Source: Isoetes taiwanensis
Taxonomy: Eukaryota; Streptophyta; Lycopodiopsida; Isoetales; Isoetaceae
Direction of reading: 5' to 3'
Assembly (NCBI GenBank): GCA_021234155.1
Contig: JAJEKV010000034.1
Coordinates: forward strand, 9,437,614 to 9,501,613
DNA: 64,000 bases
The notes below the pieces were generated by a model, which saw nothing but the letters and a program-made list of their open reading frames with translations, searched no databases and was not told where the DNA came from. The position numbers and the translations under genes are program-made. Shown here one piece after another: positions 1 to 10,689 of this stretch; within the stretch, counting starts at the first letter, position 1; the number at the start of each line of letters is the position of its first letter.

Positions 1-2220
1 CACATAAACCATTATGAATGAAAGCATCTTTCAATTAAAAAAAAAAAATATATAATACCATGTTAAATCCTTCTGGTGTGCCTAACCATAAATGCATATT
101 CTATTTTAATGGCTACCATATTGGTTTTCATTGTTTTGATCCAGCTTTTAATATATAAATGAGATTTTGAATTCACTAATCCAACCTACTAAAATGCAAA
201 ACTGAATCCAAGCCTAAAACTGCGCAAGCCTCCTGTTCTTTATGCTAGTGGGTGCAATTGCTTGCAAATAGTGTTTTTGCAAACAGTTCGCAAACAATGT
301 GTGCACATTTGCATTTGGTCCCATCTTGTCGCTTAAGCAAGGATATGCAGCTTTTATTATTTTGAATCATCAAACCCATTTATCCAGTCCTATTCGTTTA
401 TCTGTTCGACTGCTCCATGTAATTTGGAGATTTCATCCAAGGTGTGCTCCTCGTCCTGCTACGTTATTGAACCACGACCATGCTGGGTTCTATACTTGCC
501 AATCTTTTTAGAGTCCGGCGGGGGTGGTCTTTCAATATGCAAAAAAAGTAAAATGGAGGGAGTTATGATTTCTTTGGATTTCAAGGGTAGAGTGATGAAG
601 ATGAAGTTAATGATACAGTTCACCCCTGCGTATCCAACTAGCGCTCTCACCTACTAGCTTCCAAAGATGAAATTATCTGCCCCAGTTATCAGCAAAGTGT
701 CCAAATGAGAGAGGATTTGATGGTATGTGTGTGTTTATGTAAATGACGGAACAATGGTCATTTTTCTACTTTGCAGAGGCGCATTAGGACATCAGTGACT
801 AGTATATCCATGTTATTATGAAGTCTAAATGATAACATATCTTTGTTTTCGATTGTATATTCAAGGTTGCACGACCGAGTTATTGGAGCTTAGACAGGAA
901 GCAAATGATCTTCAGGAGTGTATTCAAATGCTAAGATAGCAAGTAACACGTTATTTTGGAGTGCTTGCTGAAAAAGTTTGCAAGCTAGGTACCTCAGAAA
1001 GTTCTATTTTTCATTGAATGTGGCTGCATACTATCTGTTAGTAGATTTTGTTGCAGCTTTAGGTTGATTCAAGCCTTAAGTCAAGTTCAAAGCTTTCAAC
1101 TCTGATAGCATACATCCTATTCCAGCTTAGTTATCATTTATCTTGCCTCTATGGGTGCTCTTTATTAACTTCTTATTCTTAATCGTAGGCAGGCTCAATG
1201 GCCTGTTGCACCCTTAGTCTTTTACTGCTACTTGCTATATTGTTCAACAGCTGAAATTAAGAGTTGGTTATGCGGAGCAAAAGGAGAATAGATAGAATCA
1301 ATCTTTCAGTATCCCAAGATCTATGAGCTTAAAAATTGGATTGAATACTTACCTTTTTAGGTTAGGATGCAGAGTGTTGAAAGGAATCATGCAGGCTAGT
1401 TCAATATTGACATTAGTTTAAAATTATCGATGCTGTTGCTTGGATTTTCAGCTGAGTCCCGTTGGTAACAAAACGTTTTAAAAAGCATTATTATGTCCTG
1501 GTCTTTCATGAATGGGTCTTTTTTTATTGGTGGTGTACAATAAAGCAGTCCAGGACATAGGGTGCTTAACGGGTGTTGATTGCCCTTCAAGCTACCCTTC
1601 ATTGCCCTTCCCTTGCCCTTCATTGCCCTTCAAAAAATATTAGGATGTTCTTTAGTTATGTATAACATAATGAGCATATTAGTAATGTGAAGCCCCGATC
1701 ACACATGTTATCTATGAAGGTGCTGATTTAGTGCTTGAATTTCGTTTTTTTGTACACCACCAGCAAAAAAACACCCGAATATTTATGCCTGAAAAAGAAT
1801 AGGAATATGTCAGCAAGATATCTTGCAGCACTCTGCAATCCATTGTGGACAACTGCCAGCTTTCATTATTCTTGTTCCTGCATTTCTGGACTCATATTGG
1901 AGCAGTATCATCTCTGCCTCTCATTGCTGATAACATGTGGACCTTTTTGTCGACCAGTTTGGTTCATTGGCTCTTTGATTTGGGTGACTACAATTTGGGC
2001 ATTGTCAGAATCTGCCAACTCTCTCTTTTTCTCACCTTCTTTGGTTGAACTGAAGGTTTTTAGGACCACCACATTCCTGCCATATCACTAGCATCAAATC
2101 GCATAGGAGCACACCTTACTCACCAACTGGAGTCCTAATTATCCAGCTTCATCAAATGGAAGTCTAAGAAGATCTCTAGACTAGCAGGTCTCTCACCTTT
2201 GAAATTTTCCTGTAATTTTG
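1..2220. other. Gene-poor stretch, no supported gene
   Basis: I see no convincing gene here. Two short exon-like pieces stand out. One, ending at 722, has an open frame running into a GTATGT donor. The other, 866-940, follows a TTCAAG acceptor and reads as a charged, leucine-rich coiled-coil-like peptide (LLELRQEANDLQECIQMLR) interrupted by an in-frame TAG. Their phases do not join, so a decayed coiled-coil gene is only a possibility. The other open frames here look like chance. Confidence 0.4.
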
Positions 2221-2224
2221 CTCT

Positions 2225-2665
2225 CATGGCTCAAGTTCAAGAATATGTTGAACCGGCTTATGCTCAAGCTGCTCATTGGCTCCAAGCTACACAAGAAGAA
2301 ATTACTATGCTTCATAAGCAAAAAATACATAGGAGGTTTCATCAAATTTGACTCTGATGGATCTTTGTCTAAATAAAAATCAAGACTTGTGGCTAAAGGC
2401 TTTACTCAACAGGAGGGGTTTGACTATAATGAGCAGTTTTTGGCCTTAGCAGCACACTGGCATCTATTCCAGTTTGATTTTAAGCCTGCATTTCCTAATG
2501 GGAATTTGAAGGAGGAAATATAAATGCAGCAGCCCCAAGGGTTTCAAGAGTATCCTACTTATGTCTTGTAAGCTGAAAATAGTCTCTATGGCCTTAACAA
2601 GCACCTCAATGCTGGCATCAAAAGCTTAATGTTTCCTTATTGATCTTGGTTATCAGAGATCACGT
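2225..2665 (+). pseudogene. Decayed Ty1/copia reverse-transcriptase remnant
   Basis: Translating across frames gives recognisable copia RT pieces in the right order. First comes an EP..Y.QAAHW...EEI segment at about 2250-2320, then [19 protein letters not shown] at about 2384-2445, then [17 protein letters not shown] near 2470-2520, then MQQPQGF and SLYGLNKH. The catalytic aspartate block that would follow is missing. Several stops and frame changes separate the pieces. No LTR or primer-binding site was found around it, so this is an old internal fragment. It is not a copy of either complete copia element further along, because the residues differ throughout. Confidence 0.8.
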
Positions 2666-3535
2666 GCTGTTGTATTATCGTTTTTGGGTTGTATTATCGT
2701 TTTGGGGCCGTCAGATGACGGCACCTTCTACAGAATATGCTGGCTGGGAAGATCCGAGCCACCTGTATGGGGTCAGCATGGGGTCAAATTGACCCCATTT
2801 AATAGGAACGCCCCTTCACCTAACACCATGGGTTAAAACAGTATTTAGGCACACTGGTGCCCATACACTACAATAATACATAAATAATACATGAATCCGC
2901 CCTCCGCCATAGCTGTGGCACTGCTGTGGCTTGAAGGAAAATATAGAAGAGGAGCTTGTGAATACAGTACCACAAAGAAGTGGATTAATTGAAACTGGAT
3001 CAATGGCAATCATTGCAGCCTTGAATGGTGCAAATCTGACCTCCGCCATAGTTGTGGCACTGCTCAACAGTTTGTGGTTGTGCCTAGAATAGAACAAATC
3101 AGTGCCACAATTTCTCTTTCTTTGTGGCAGGCAGATGGGATTCGGCTGGGGTTTAAATGGGTTATGGGAATTACTCCAATTGTTATGCATACTCTAATAT
3201 GCTAATGGAAGGAAGCGCTAAACTAGGATCAAACTCAAAAAAGGTCGTTGTTTTGATGAAGGCGAGCTCTAAATTTTAGGCAAACGATGGATTTCTCCAC
3301 CTGATTGAAACGGAAGGCATGGATTTGCAAAACAGATCTGATATCTGTACTATTTATTGAAAAGGGACCGGAATTAACTGGCTTTATGCTTGCGACACAC
3401 AGGGAGCAAAGTTTGGGCCAAACCAAAGTGTTGCCATCACAGATTTAACCCGATGGAGGGCCTGCCCATGGGCGGCTTCATGGCGATGCTGAAACCTGCA
3501 GGAAACCGGTTTAGAAAACCCTTGGCTGCTCACCA
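2666..3535. other. No gene recognised
   Basis: The only structure I see is a short direct repeat: a CTCCGCCATAG-TGTGGCACTGCT segment occurs near 2900-2935 and again near 3041-3070. The minus-strand open frame across it (2816-3190) resembles no family I know. Confidence 0.4.
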
Positions 3536-4480
3536 CATACCCAGGGCGGGCTCAGGATAGTCTTACCCTGGTTTCGGGGATCCCGGAGGAAAAAATACCG
3601 GCCTCCGGTATCACCACTAGGGCTCGAGGAATCCGTTTCAGGACCCCCGTTTCCGTCTTCGACGACACCGCGTGAAGTGACTGTAGAAAATACGGGCGTC
3701 CCACGCGACGCATCCGGGCGTCCGTGGTGTTCCGCTCTCGGGATCACCATCTTGTGATCCGACCTCGAGATCCCCAGCGTGGCGATAGCGATGCCGAAAT
3801 CGACCATGGAGATCCGGCCTCGGGATCCGTCCATCCGCCGCGATGGCCAGATAGCGGTACCGAAATCAGCCGTGGAGATCCCGGCCTCCGGGATCACCGA
3901 TACCTGAGGTCGTGATTCCCTCCTCCGGGATCACCCGCATACGGTGATATCGGTCCGATATCGGTAAGCGTTATCCCGCCTCGGGATCACTGCCGTGGGG
4001 CGATGTCGGCAGCGTTATCCCTTCGGGATCACCACCGTGGGCCGTGGGACCATCTTGCCGCCAGGGTTCGATATCGGTGTGATTCCCTCCTCGGGATCAC
4101 CACCGCATACGGCTGATATCGGCGGTCCGAGACACCAGCGTTATCCCGCCTCGGGATCACCACCACAGGGCCGATATCGGCGTCCGATATCGACGCGTAT
4201 CCCCGATCTCGGGATCACCACCGTGGCCGTGGGACCATCTTTGTCCGCCGGGTTCGATGACCGTGTGATTCCCTCCTCGGGATCCCCACGCGTACTTTAT
4301 GCATGAAAATCGGCGGTGGTAAGGTGCCGAGCGTGGGACGGATCGCGGCGGCGGTTTTGAACATGTCAGCCCATGCACGGACCAACCATTAAGATCTGGA
4401 CACCTCGGATGTCGGAAACCACCCTCCGGGATCCCACATTTGTCTTCCAGAATTTCTCCGTGCTGCTGCATATGCACAGA
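3536..4480. repeat. GC-rich compound repeat block built on CGGGATCACC
   Basis: This is far richer in GC than its surroundings. CTCGGGATCACC or CTCCGGGATCACC recurs about ten times between 3590 and 4290, in one orientation in most copies and reversed in a few near 3570-3800. Between copies lie related spacers containing GATATCGG, CCGTGGGACCATC and GTGATTCCCTCC. Whole sub-blocks of roughly 200 bp repeat: compare 4020-4110 with 4205-4285. Open frames on both strands are a by-product of low stop-codon density in GC-rich repeats and are not called as genes. The same core sequence builds the 5.6-6.9 kb array. Confidence 0.8.
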
Positions 4481-4544
4481 CGGATGTTCGAAGCGGTAAT
4501 GTAATGTAATGGTAATGTGTAAAGTTATGTAAATGGTAAATGGG

Positions 4545-4740
4545 CTGGTGATCCCGGAGGACGGGATTTATTTTTTAATTTTTTTTCGCCCAAGGTACCA
4601 TGGTTCTAAGGTTATCAATTTAATCCCGTCCGCTCTTTGGTGATCGGGAGGATGGGATCACGTGTGGTGATCCCCACCTCAGGGATCACCAAAGCAGGAC
4701 GGGATTATTTTTTAATTCTTTTTCCCCCCAAGGTACAATG
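4545..4740 (+). repeat. Diverged units of the GATCCC hairpin satellite
   Basis: About one and a half units of the tandem repeat found at 5640-6890. They show GGTGATCCCGGAGGACGGGAT, a T/A-rich stretch, CCAAGGTACCATGG, then CCCGTCCG and GGTGATCCCCACCTCAGGGATCACC. They are diverged from the main array and separated from it by about 0.9 kb carrying a minus-strand ORF pair. Confidence 0.8.
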
Positions 4741-4952
4741 GTAATTTTAAATGGTCTATTTATTTCCTTTGCTTCAATGGTTTAATTCAATTCATTTGCA
4801 TGTTTCAAATGAATCATAAGTTACAATGGGGCCTTACAATGGCCTAAAACTGACATTCTAATTCCGAATCATTCTGAATCAACATCAAGCATTGTTGCCA
4901 TGCCTTTGGGACGTCCTCGGCTATTTACATCCGGCACACCACAGGGTAGTGT

Positions 4953-5474
4953 TCACATGATGTGATCGAAGATGTCGCATAGGGATGGATCAGACCCCTC
5001 TAGGACTTCCCCAATTAGAACCTTCTTTCGCAGCCTCCGTGCAGCATACATTTCCTCGAAGCAGGCTTTTAGGGTGTTGCCTTCCCGCACAATGTCGAAG
5101 TAGCTAGCAAATTCTTCAAAGCCTTGCCCGATAATGCACTTCTTCAATTCCCAAAGCAATGCCCCGGTGGCTTGGCCGTAGGGATCATTGTCCCGGAGGT
5201 CTAGGGTCTCTCTCGTATTCCCCATTCTCCACGGTCTCTGCATGAGGGGATCATGAAAAGATGGCTGAAAAGATTAGTATGAAAGTAGAACATAAATGTG
5301 AAGGAAGACAACAACATGCTTACTTTGGAACGTTTTGATGCTGTCGGGTTGGGCGAGATCTAGCCCCACTTCCTCCTGAATTTCATTCAAGTGGACGAGA
5401 ATATCCTCAAGGCTGTGGGCATTGATGGCACCGCCTGGCCAGAAGTTTGTTGTCGGGTCCTCACCATCTGTCAC
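4953..5474 (-). CDS. Unidentified two-part minus-strand ORF between repeat blocks
   Basis: Two open segments follow each other on the minus strand. The first, 5474-5274, has an acidic composition (LEDILVHLNEIQEEVGLDL) and meets a GTAAGC donor-like site near 5321. The second runs from a CTTTTCAG acceptor-like site near 5265 to a stop at 4953. It reads as an alpha-helical protein with KKCIIGQGFEEFASYFDIV and EEMYAARRLRKKV. The obvious donor and acceptor do not keep frame, so the model is incomplete or the gene is broken. I do not recognise the family. It lies downstream of the Ulp1-like gene on the same strand and between two arrays of the same satellite, so all three may belong to one mobile element. 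Confidence 0.4.
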
Positions 5475-5639
5475 TTAGCTACTGAACTCAATTGAAACCA
5501 ACTTACTTTCTAGCAAGAACCACTAAGGCAAGGATATATATAGACTCAAGAATCAACCGTTGTACTATCCGTTGTACAACGGTTAACCCTTGATTTCAAT
5601 TTGTAATGGTAAAGTGGTAAAGTGGACTTTTTTTTCAAT

Positions 5640-6890
5640 GGCTAGGTACCTCTATTATTCCAAGGTTCTAAGGTCCCATGGTTTTAAATTTTTTCCCGTC
5701 CGCGAGCTGGTGATCCCGGAGGACGGGATCACGTGTTGGTGATCCCCACCTCCGGAATCACCATCTGGCGGACGGGTTTTTTTTTTAACTTTTTTTTATT
5801 CCAAGGTTCTAAGGTCCCATGGTCCCATATTTTTTCCCGTCCGCGAGCTGGTGATCCCGGAGGACGGGATCACGTGTTGGTGATCCCCACCTCCGGGATC
5901 ACCATCTGGCGTTTTTTTTTTTTAACTTTTTTTTATTCCAAGGTTCTAAGGTCCCATGGTTTTAAATTTTTTCCCGTCCGCGAGCTGGTGATCCCGAAGG
6001 ACGGGATCACGTGTTGGTGATCCCCACCTCCGGGATCACCATCAGGCGCCAGAGGTTTTTTTTTAACTTTTTTTTATTCCAAGGTTCTAAGGTCCCATGG
6101 TCCCATATTTTTTCCCGTCCGCGAGCTGGTGATCCCGGAGGACGGGATCACGTGTTGGTGATCCCCACCTCCGGGATCACCATCTGGCGGACGGGTTTTT
6201 TTTTTTAACTTTTTTTTATTCCAAGGTTCTAAGGTCCCATGGTTTTAAATTTTTTCCCGTCCATGAAGGTGGTGATCCCGACCTCCGGGATCACCATCAT
6301 CATGGACGGGTTTTTTTTAACTTTTTTTTATTCCAAGGTTCTAAGGTCCCATGGTTTTAAATTTTTTCCCGTCCGCGAACTGGTGATCCCGGAGGACGGG
6401 ATCACGTGTTGGTGATCCCCACCTCCGGGATCACCATCAGGCGCCAGAGGTTTTTTTTTAACTTTTTTTATTCCAAGGTTCTAAGGTCCCATGGTCCCAT
6501 ATTTTTTCCCGTCCTCATGAAGCCGGGTGATCCCGGGAGGGCGGGGGATTTGTTGGTGATCCCCACCTCCGGGATCACCATCCGGACGGTTTTTTTTTTA
6601 ACTTTTTTTTATTCCAAGGTTCTAAGGTCCCATGGTTTTAAATTTTTTCCCGTCCGCGAGCTGGTGATCCCGGAGGACGGGATCACATGTTGGTGATCCC
6701 CACCTCCGGAATCACCATCTGGCGCCAGAGGTTTTTTTTTTAATTTTTTTATTCCAAGGTTTTAAGGTCCCATGGTTTTAAATTTTTTCCCGTCCGCGAG
6801 CTGGTGATCCCGGAGGACGGGATCACGTGTTGGTGATCCCCACCTCCGGGATCACCATCTGGCGGACGGGTTTTTTTTTTTTTCGAAGGT
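5640..6890 (+). repeat. Nine-unit ~140-bp tandem array with internal hairpin
   Basis: Nine consecutive units, with starts (CCCGTCCG) near 5695, 5835, 5974, 6114, 6255, 6367, 6508, 6646 and 6788. Spacing is close to 140 bp except for one shortened unit of about 113 bp. Each unit has four parts: a CCCGTCCG-CGAGCT lead, an inverted repeat with arms GGTGATCCCGGAGG and CCTCCGGGATCACC around a loop that holds a second GGGATCACGTG, a poly-T run of 8-14 bases, and ATTCCAAGGTTCTAAGGTCCCATGG. Most units contain CACGTG. Units are very similar to each other, so the array expanded recently. Peptides encoded across it are repeat translations, not genes. Confidence 0.95.
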
Positions 6891-6894
6891 ATGT

Positions 6895-7125
6895 GGGTGA
6901 GGGATCCCATCCTCCGGGATCACCATTATAATGCTTTCTCTTTTAATGGTCCCAAGGTCTTTTTTTAATGGTTGTTTTATTGTTTGGCTCCCTGGGGATC
7001 CCGGAGGTGTTCAAATTTCGGGATCCCAGAGCTATTCAAGTTTCGGGATCCCAGAGGTGTTCAAATTCAGTTCAAATTCAGATCCCAGAGGTGTTCAAAT
7101 TCAGATCAAGGTTGAACCCAGAATA
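6895..7125 (+). repeat. Short GATCCC-AGAGGTGTTCAAATT direct repeats
   Basis: Directly after the hairpin array, GGGATCCC plus AGAGGTGTTCAAATT is repeated four to five times at roughly 30-bp steps (6990-7110), with one copy mutated to AGAGCTATTCAAGTT. It shares the GATCCC core with the blocks upstream and ends about 130 bp before the 3' end of the Ulp1-like gene, which is read from the other strand. Confidence 0.75.
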
Positions 7126-7250
7126 GAGAAAAGGAAAGCAAGTTCCCACTTCAATTAACCATCGAAAAACTGCCATATTTAGAAACATAGCAGTGTATTT
7201 ACATGTTTTACAAGGAACAACATTTTTTCCTGTTTTGGGGAGACTTCAGA

Positions 7251-8173
7251 TCATGGACCATTCAGCATCAACCGGGTCACGGGCCGTGCGAATTGGTTGC
7301 TACCCTCGGGCAAGTAGAAGGTTGATTTTCCTGCATTTACACAGTCACTTAACTTCTGCAGCATCACCAAGAAGCCTGTTCTCAAATTGTCCATGTCTTC
7401 TTTGGCAAACCAGTCCCGGTTGATCACCATCTGAAGAAAGTAGATTATAAATGAACATTACATGAATTTGCTAACCAAAAAAGACATAAGATAAGACAAT
7501 GATAACTCACATCTGTCTCCTTGTTGTAGACTTCCCACGATGAATTTCTCGCGACACAACCAATGACATAGATGCCACAATCCTGGTTGTTGTGCTGCTG
7601 TGGAGCTTCCATCAACATAACTGGTGCATTATGCAATGCTGATCCCTCGTGCCTCCACCTCTTAAATACATCACTTAAAAACCTGCAAGTCAAGGCATTA
7701 AAAGATAGGCATGAATGTATAGTTAGCAAATGTTACACTCACAAAGTGATAAACCCGCGTATTGGAGCATGGAGGGGATCGAAGAAATCGAAATGCAATA
7801 TGCATGGGCAAGGCTTATTGAGTTTCTGGCATGCCAAAGGATCAGCCACCAAAATGAACAGGCTCCAATGGCCACTGCAAAGGACAAGCTGCAATCAATT
7901 CAAACCAGAACTAGAAATGCAACAAAAATTCCACTTTCCAAACCCAATTTACCTTGCATTAACCGGTATGTAGTAGAAGAAGCTGCGATCTTTGGATTTT
8001 CCACACGGCCTTACCAAAAGGGGATCCCGGAATTAGCTTGACAAAATGCGTCAGAGGGCACCACATGTGCCTGGTTTGGTACCATTTAGGAACAGCCAAA
8101 AGCGGCAGGGTGGAGGAGAACATGGTGACATCGTTTATGGGCGGAATTGAGTGTGCAAGCACCCTCAAATGAA
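7251..8173 (-). CDS. Ulp1/C48-type cysteine peptidase, catalytic 3' exons
   Basis: Five exons join in phase on the minus strand: 8173-8083, 8009-7953, 7874-7743, 7682-7511 and 7430-7251 (TGA at 7251). Introns are 60-80 bp, all GT-AG. The product carries the Ulp1 (SUMO-protease) catalytic order: YYIPVN then GHWSL with the catalytic His, CILHFD with the Asp, APQQ with the oxyanion Gln, and NNQDCGIYV with the Cys. About 80 residues follow the Cys and the protein ends naturally. Plant Ulp1 domains process SUMO precursors or conjugates, but many Ulp1 genes of this type are cargo of MULE or CACTA transposons, and the neighbouring repeat arrays suggest that here. The exon at 8173 does not meet the upstream open frame in phase, so the 5' half is either broken or not resolved. 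Confidence 0.75.
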
Positions 8174-8220
8174 CTTAGATTACAAAGTGAAAAAATAGAT
8201 CCTATATGAGCTACACACTT

Positions 8221-8870
8221 ACAAAGAAATCGCCCCTAAGCGATTCAAGATCGATCTCGAGAATCCTCGGAACGGGGCACCCGCAATAAATCGAAAATTT
8301 GACGACCCGACTACGAGATATGGAATTCTACGCCGGTTGATTTGCTGCCCACCTTCAAGAGAGGACTCTCGACCACAATTGGATAATTTAAAGACAAATT
8401 GAACCGCCAAAGCTCCCTTCCGATCCCCTCGTCATAGGATAATACATTCTCAAAGAATAAGGGTTCGAGCGTATACAAATAAAACAATTTGATCTTGCTG
8501 GGGAGGGGAGCCAATTCATCTTCAGATGCATGCTCTTCTTCGTTTTCTTGCTCCTTGTCCTCTTCTTCGTGAATAATATGGTTCGGGGCCATCTGAGCAA
8601 AATCCCTCTTATAGGGGCACACTGCTGGGCTGGGGTAATAGAACTCGGGGTTTTGGGAGGAGGGGAAGTAAATTCAAGGGTCCTTGCAGCCTCTAACTCT
8701 TTGCTCACGTCGTCATCATCAATTTGGCGCTGCTCAATTTGGCATACTTTGATAAGGTTCTGTATACGAAGGAAATATTGGCTCCGAATTTGGACTTGGA
8801 TTCCATGAAACCCTAAGCCGTATACCTTCGCGTGGTATTCGGCCTGCATATTTTTGTTTATTTCCAATAA
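8221..8870 (-). CDS. Probable N-terminal part of the Ulp1-like gene (frame breaks)
   Basis: Upstream on the same strand, three open pieces look coding. The first, about 8870-8640, contains an acidic linker (QIEQRQIDDDDVSKELEAA). The second, 8622-8311, has an acidic run (HEEEDKEQENEEEH) followed by LFYLYTLEPLFFENVL. The third, about 8312-8222, contains PRILEIDLESLRGDFF, resembling the segment that precedes the Ulp1 catalytic region, and ends at a GTAAGT donor. They lie in different frames and I could not find introns that join them, so at least two frameshifts or unseen splices are implied. The open frame continues upstream to 9188, but that part reads as non-coding. Confidence 0.45.
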
Positions 8871-9320
8871 AAAAATCTGGCAAGGGGGTATTCGACCTGC
8901 CAATTCAATCTCTAAAAACTTTGAACCGAATATGCCCTTTTTTTTATCCGAAGTTGCATGTCGAATATGCCAGTGTGGAAATTGCAAGTCGATATGCCTC
9001 TGGATCGAAATATGCAAGCCAAATACGGAAGCCAAATACCTCTTGCATGCAATCATCTGGGCCGAATGCACCCAAAACCAAGCTGTAAATCCATCGCATA
9101 TGAATCGAATATGAATCCTATGTAGTAACACTGAACCTTGAGACTTATTCGACTTGTGGAATAACCAAAGGGGGTATTCGACTTGCACACTAGGTACTTA
9201 GTTTAGACGAGCCTAATACCCCAAGGTGGGGGCATAAGAGTTAAGGGGGTATTCGACTTGTGGGATAACTAAGAAGGTATTCGACTTGTGGGATAAGCAA
9301 GGGGTATTCTAGTCATGCGA
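8820..9320. repeat. Scattered GGTATTCGACTTGTGGGATAA-type repeats
   Basis: GGGGGTATTCGACTTG recurs near 9172, 9246, 9273 (as AAGGTATTCGACTTG) and 9301 (shortened). Three copies are followed by TGGGATAA or its variant GGAATAAC. Related TATTCG-CCTGC pieces occur near 8837 and 8889. This repeat set sits on the 5' side of the Ulp1-like gene, opposite the GATCCC arrays, where the subterminal repeats of a transposon would be expected. Confidence 0.6.
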
Positions 9321-9329
9321 ATAGAGAGA

Positions 9330-10640
9330 TCTGATGCTATGGTGTCAAGCACATGTTATGTGCTTGAAACTTTTGGGTTGTAAATATCTATAAGAAGAAT
9401 GTGATACATGTTTGGAACCATTGCGATGTGCACCATTGAAAGTTCTGTTGGGGTTTAGGTCTTGATTTGGCACAATGGAGAGTATTTCGCAGATCAATGG
9501 TCTGCAATAATAGCTTCGATCCGAGCCATCGGATCGCCATTATGAGCACAAATCTATAATGACGATCTATATAAATGGCCGCGAATGTGGTTTCTAAAAA
9601 ATGTGGACTATGTATGTGCAATCCATGAATGGATCTAATTTTGAAGTTTGCACATTTTAAAAAATGGTCCAACTTAATAGTTTATTTTTTCGACTTATTT
9701 GGTGATCGATTCTTTGTAAAATGCCTCATGGCATGCACAAAACCTTGCTTTCGAATCTGCATATCAGTAAATCGCTGCATTAAATAATTTATTGAAAGCT
9801 CTGGAGTTTTGATCTGCTTATATTCGATCTTCTTGCTGTTCGATTTATCGCAAAATGACCCATTCATGTAATCAAGATTTTTTAAGTAAGTGATGGTCTG
9901 ATATTGTTCAAAAGAGCTTTGAGGAAGTCATCTACAAAATTTTATGCCTCTGATTTTAGCCATTATATGTGTTACTTAGAATGTACTAACGCATAATAAT
10001 CTGGGTGCCCTTATCCAGAAAGCTGGAAGACATTTTTGTGCAAGCTTCAACTACAAGGTTTTGGTTGCTTGAATGTGTATGATTGCTTGAATGTGTATAA
10101 GATTTCAAGCTGATTTTCAAACTTGCAATAGTTTCAGATAAGCTAAAAAGATTTTTGGCTAGAGCAATGACATGAATGCATATGATTTTAGCTTTTACAT
10201 GAAACTTCTTTGATTGAACCTTACATGGAAGTTTGTTGATTGAACTTCTTAGAGCTGTAAATTGCTTAGTTTATTATGTTTTCTAAATCTCTCTTTGCAT
10301 GAATATAAAGGGATAAAAATTGTGAAATGTATAAAACTAGGTTCTTCTTTGTGTACCTGCTAGCTGCTTTGCTCAGGCTAACATGCAATTGATTTGGCTG
10401 CAGATAACATGTGGGTTTGTTCACATTTGACCATTTCTAATTTTACATTTGACCATTTTTGGCTCCCCTGTTATGTGGCAAAGAACGAGATTTTATTTTA
10501 CTTGTTATTTCACGACACTTTATGAATACATTGCCTGGCATTCTTAACGACCTGATATTCAATATTTGAATGTTTTGCAGATGGTTAGAATGGTTATGCT
10601 TTAGAAACAAACTTTCTAAATGTGGTTTCTACAATCCCGA
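9330..10640. other. No gene recognised
   Basis: AT-rich sequence with no supported coding region. A small exact duplication (TTGCTTGAATGTGTAT twice, near 10067-10100) is the only structure noticed. Short open frames here have no family features. Confidence 0.4.
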
Positions 10641-10689
10641 GGTTCCACAATCTGGGAGCATTGTTTGTCCTTCTTTAGTGCAACTTATA

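Noticed and set aside
3511-4477. Several 60-130-codon frames on both strands in the GC-rich block
   Set aside because: Low stop density in GC-rich repeats; no domain, and overlapping frames on both strands are equally long.
5733-6696. Repeated open frames with LVIPTSGITI-type peptides
   Set aside because: The same peptide recurs with each 140-bp unit and contains long Phe runs from poly-T; it is the satellite in translation.
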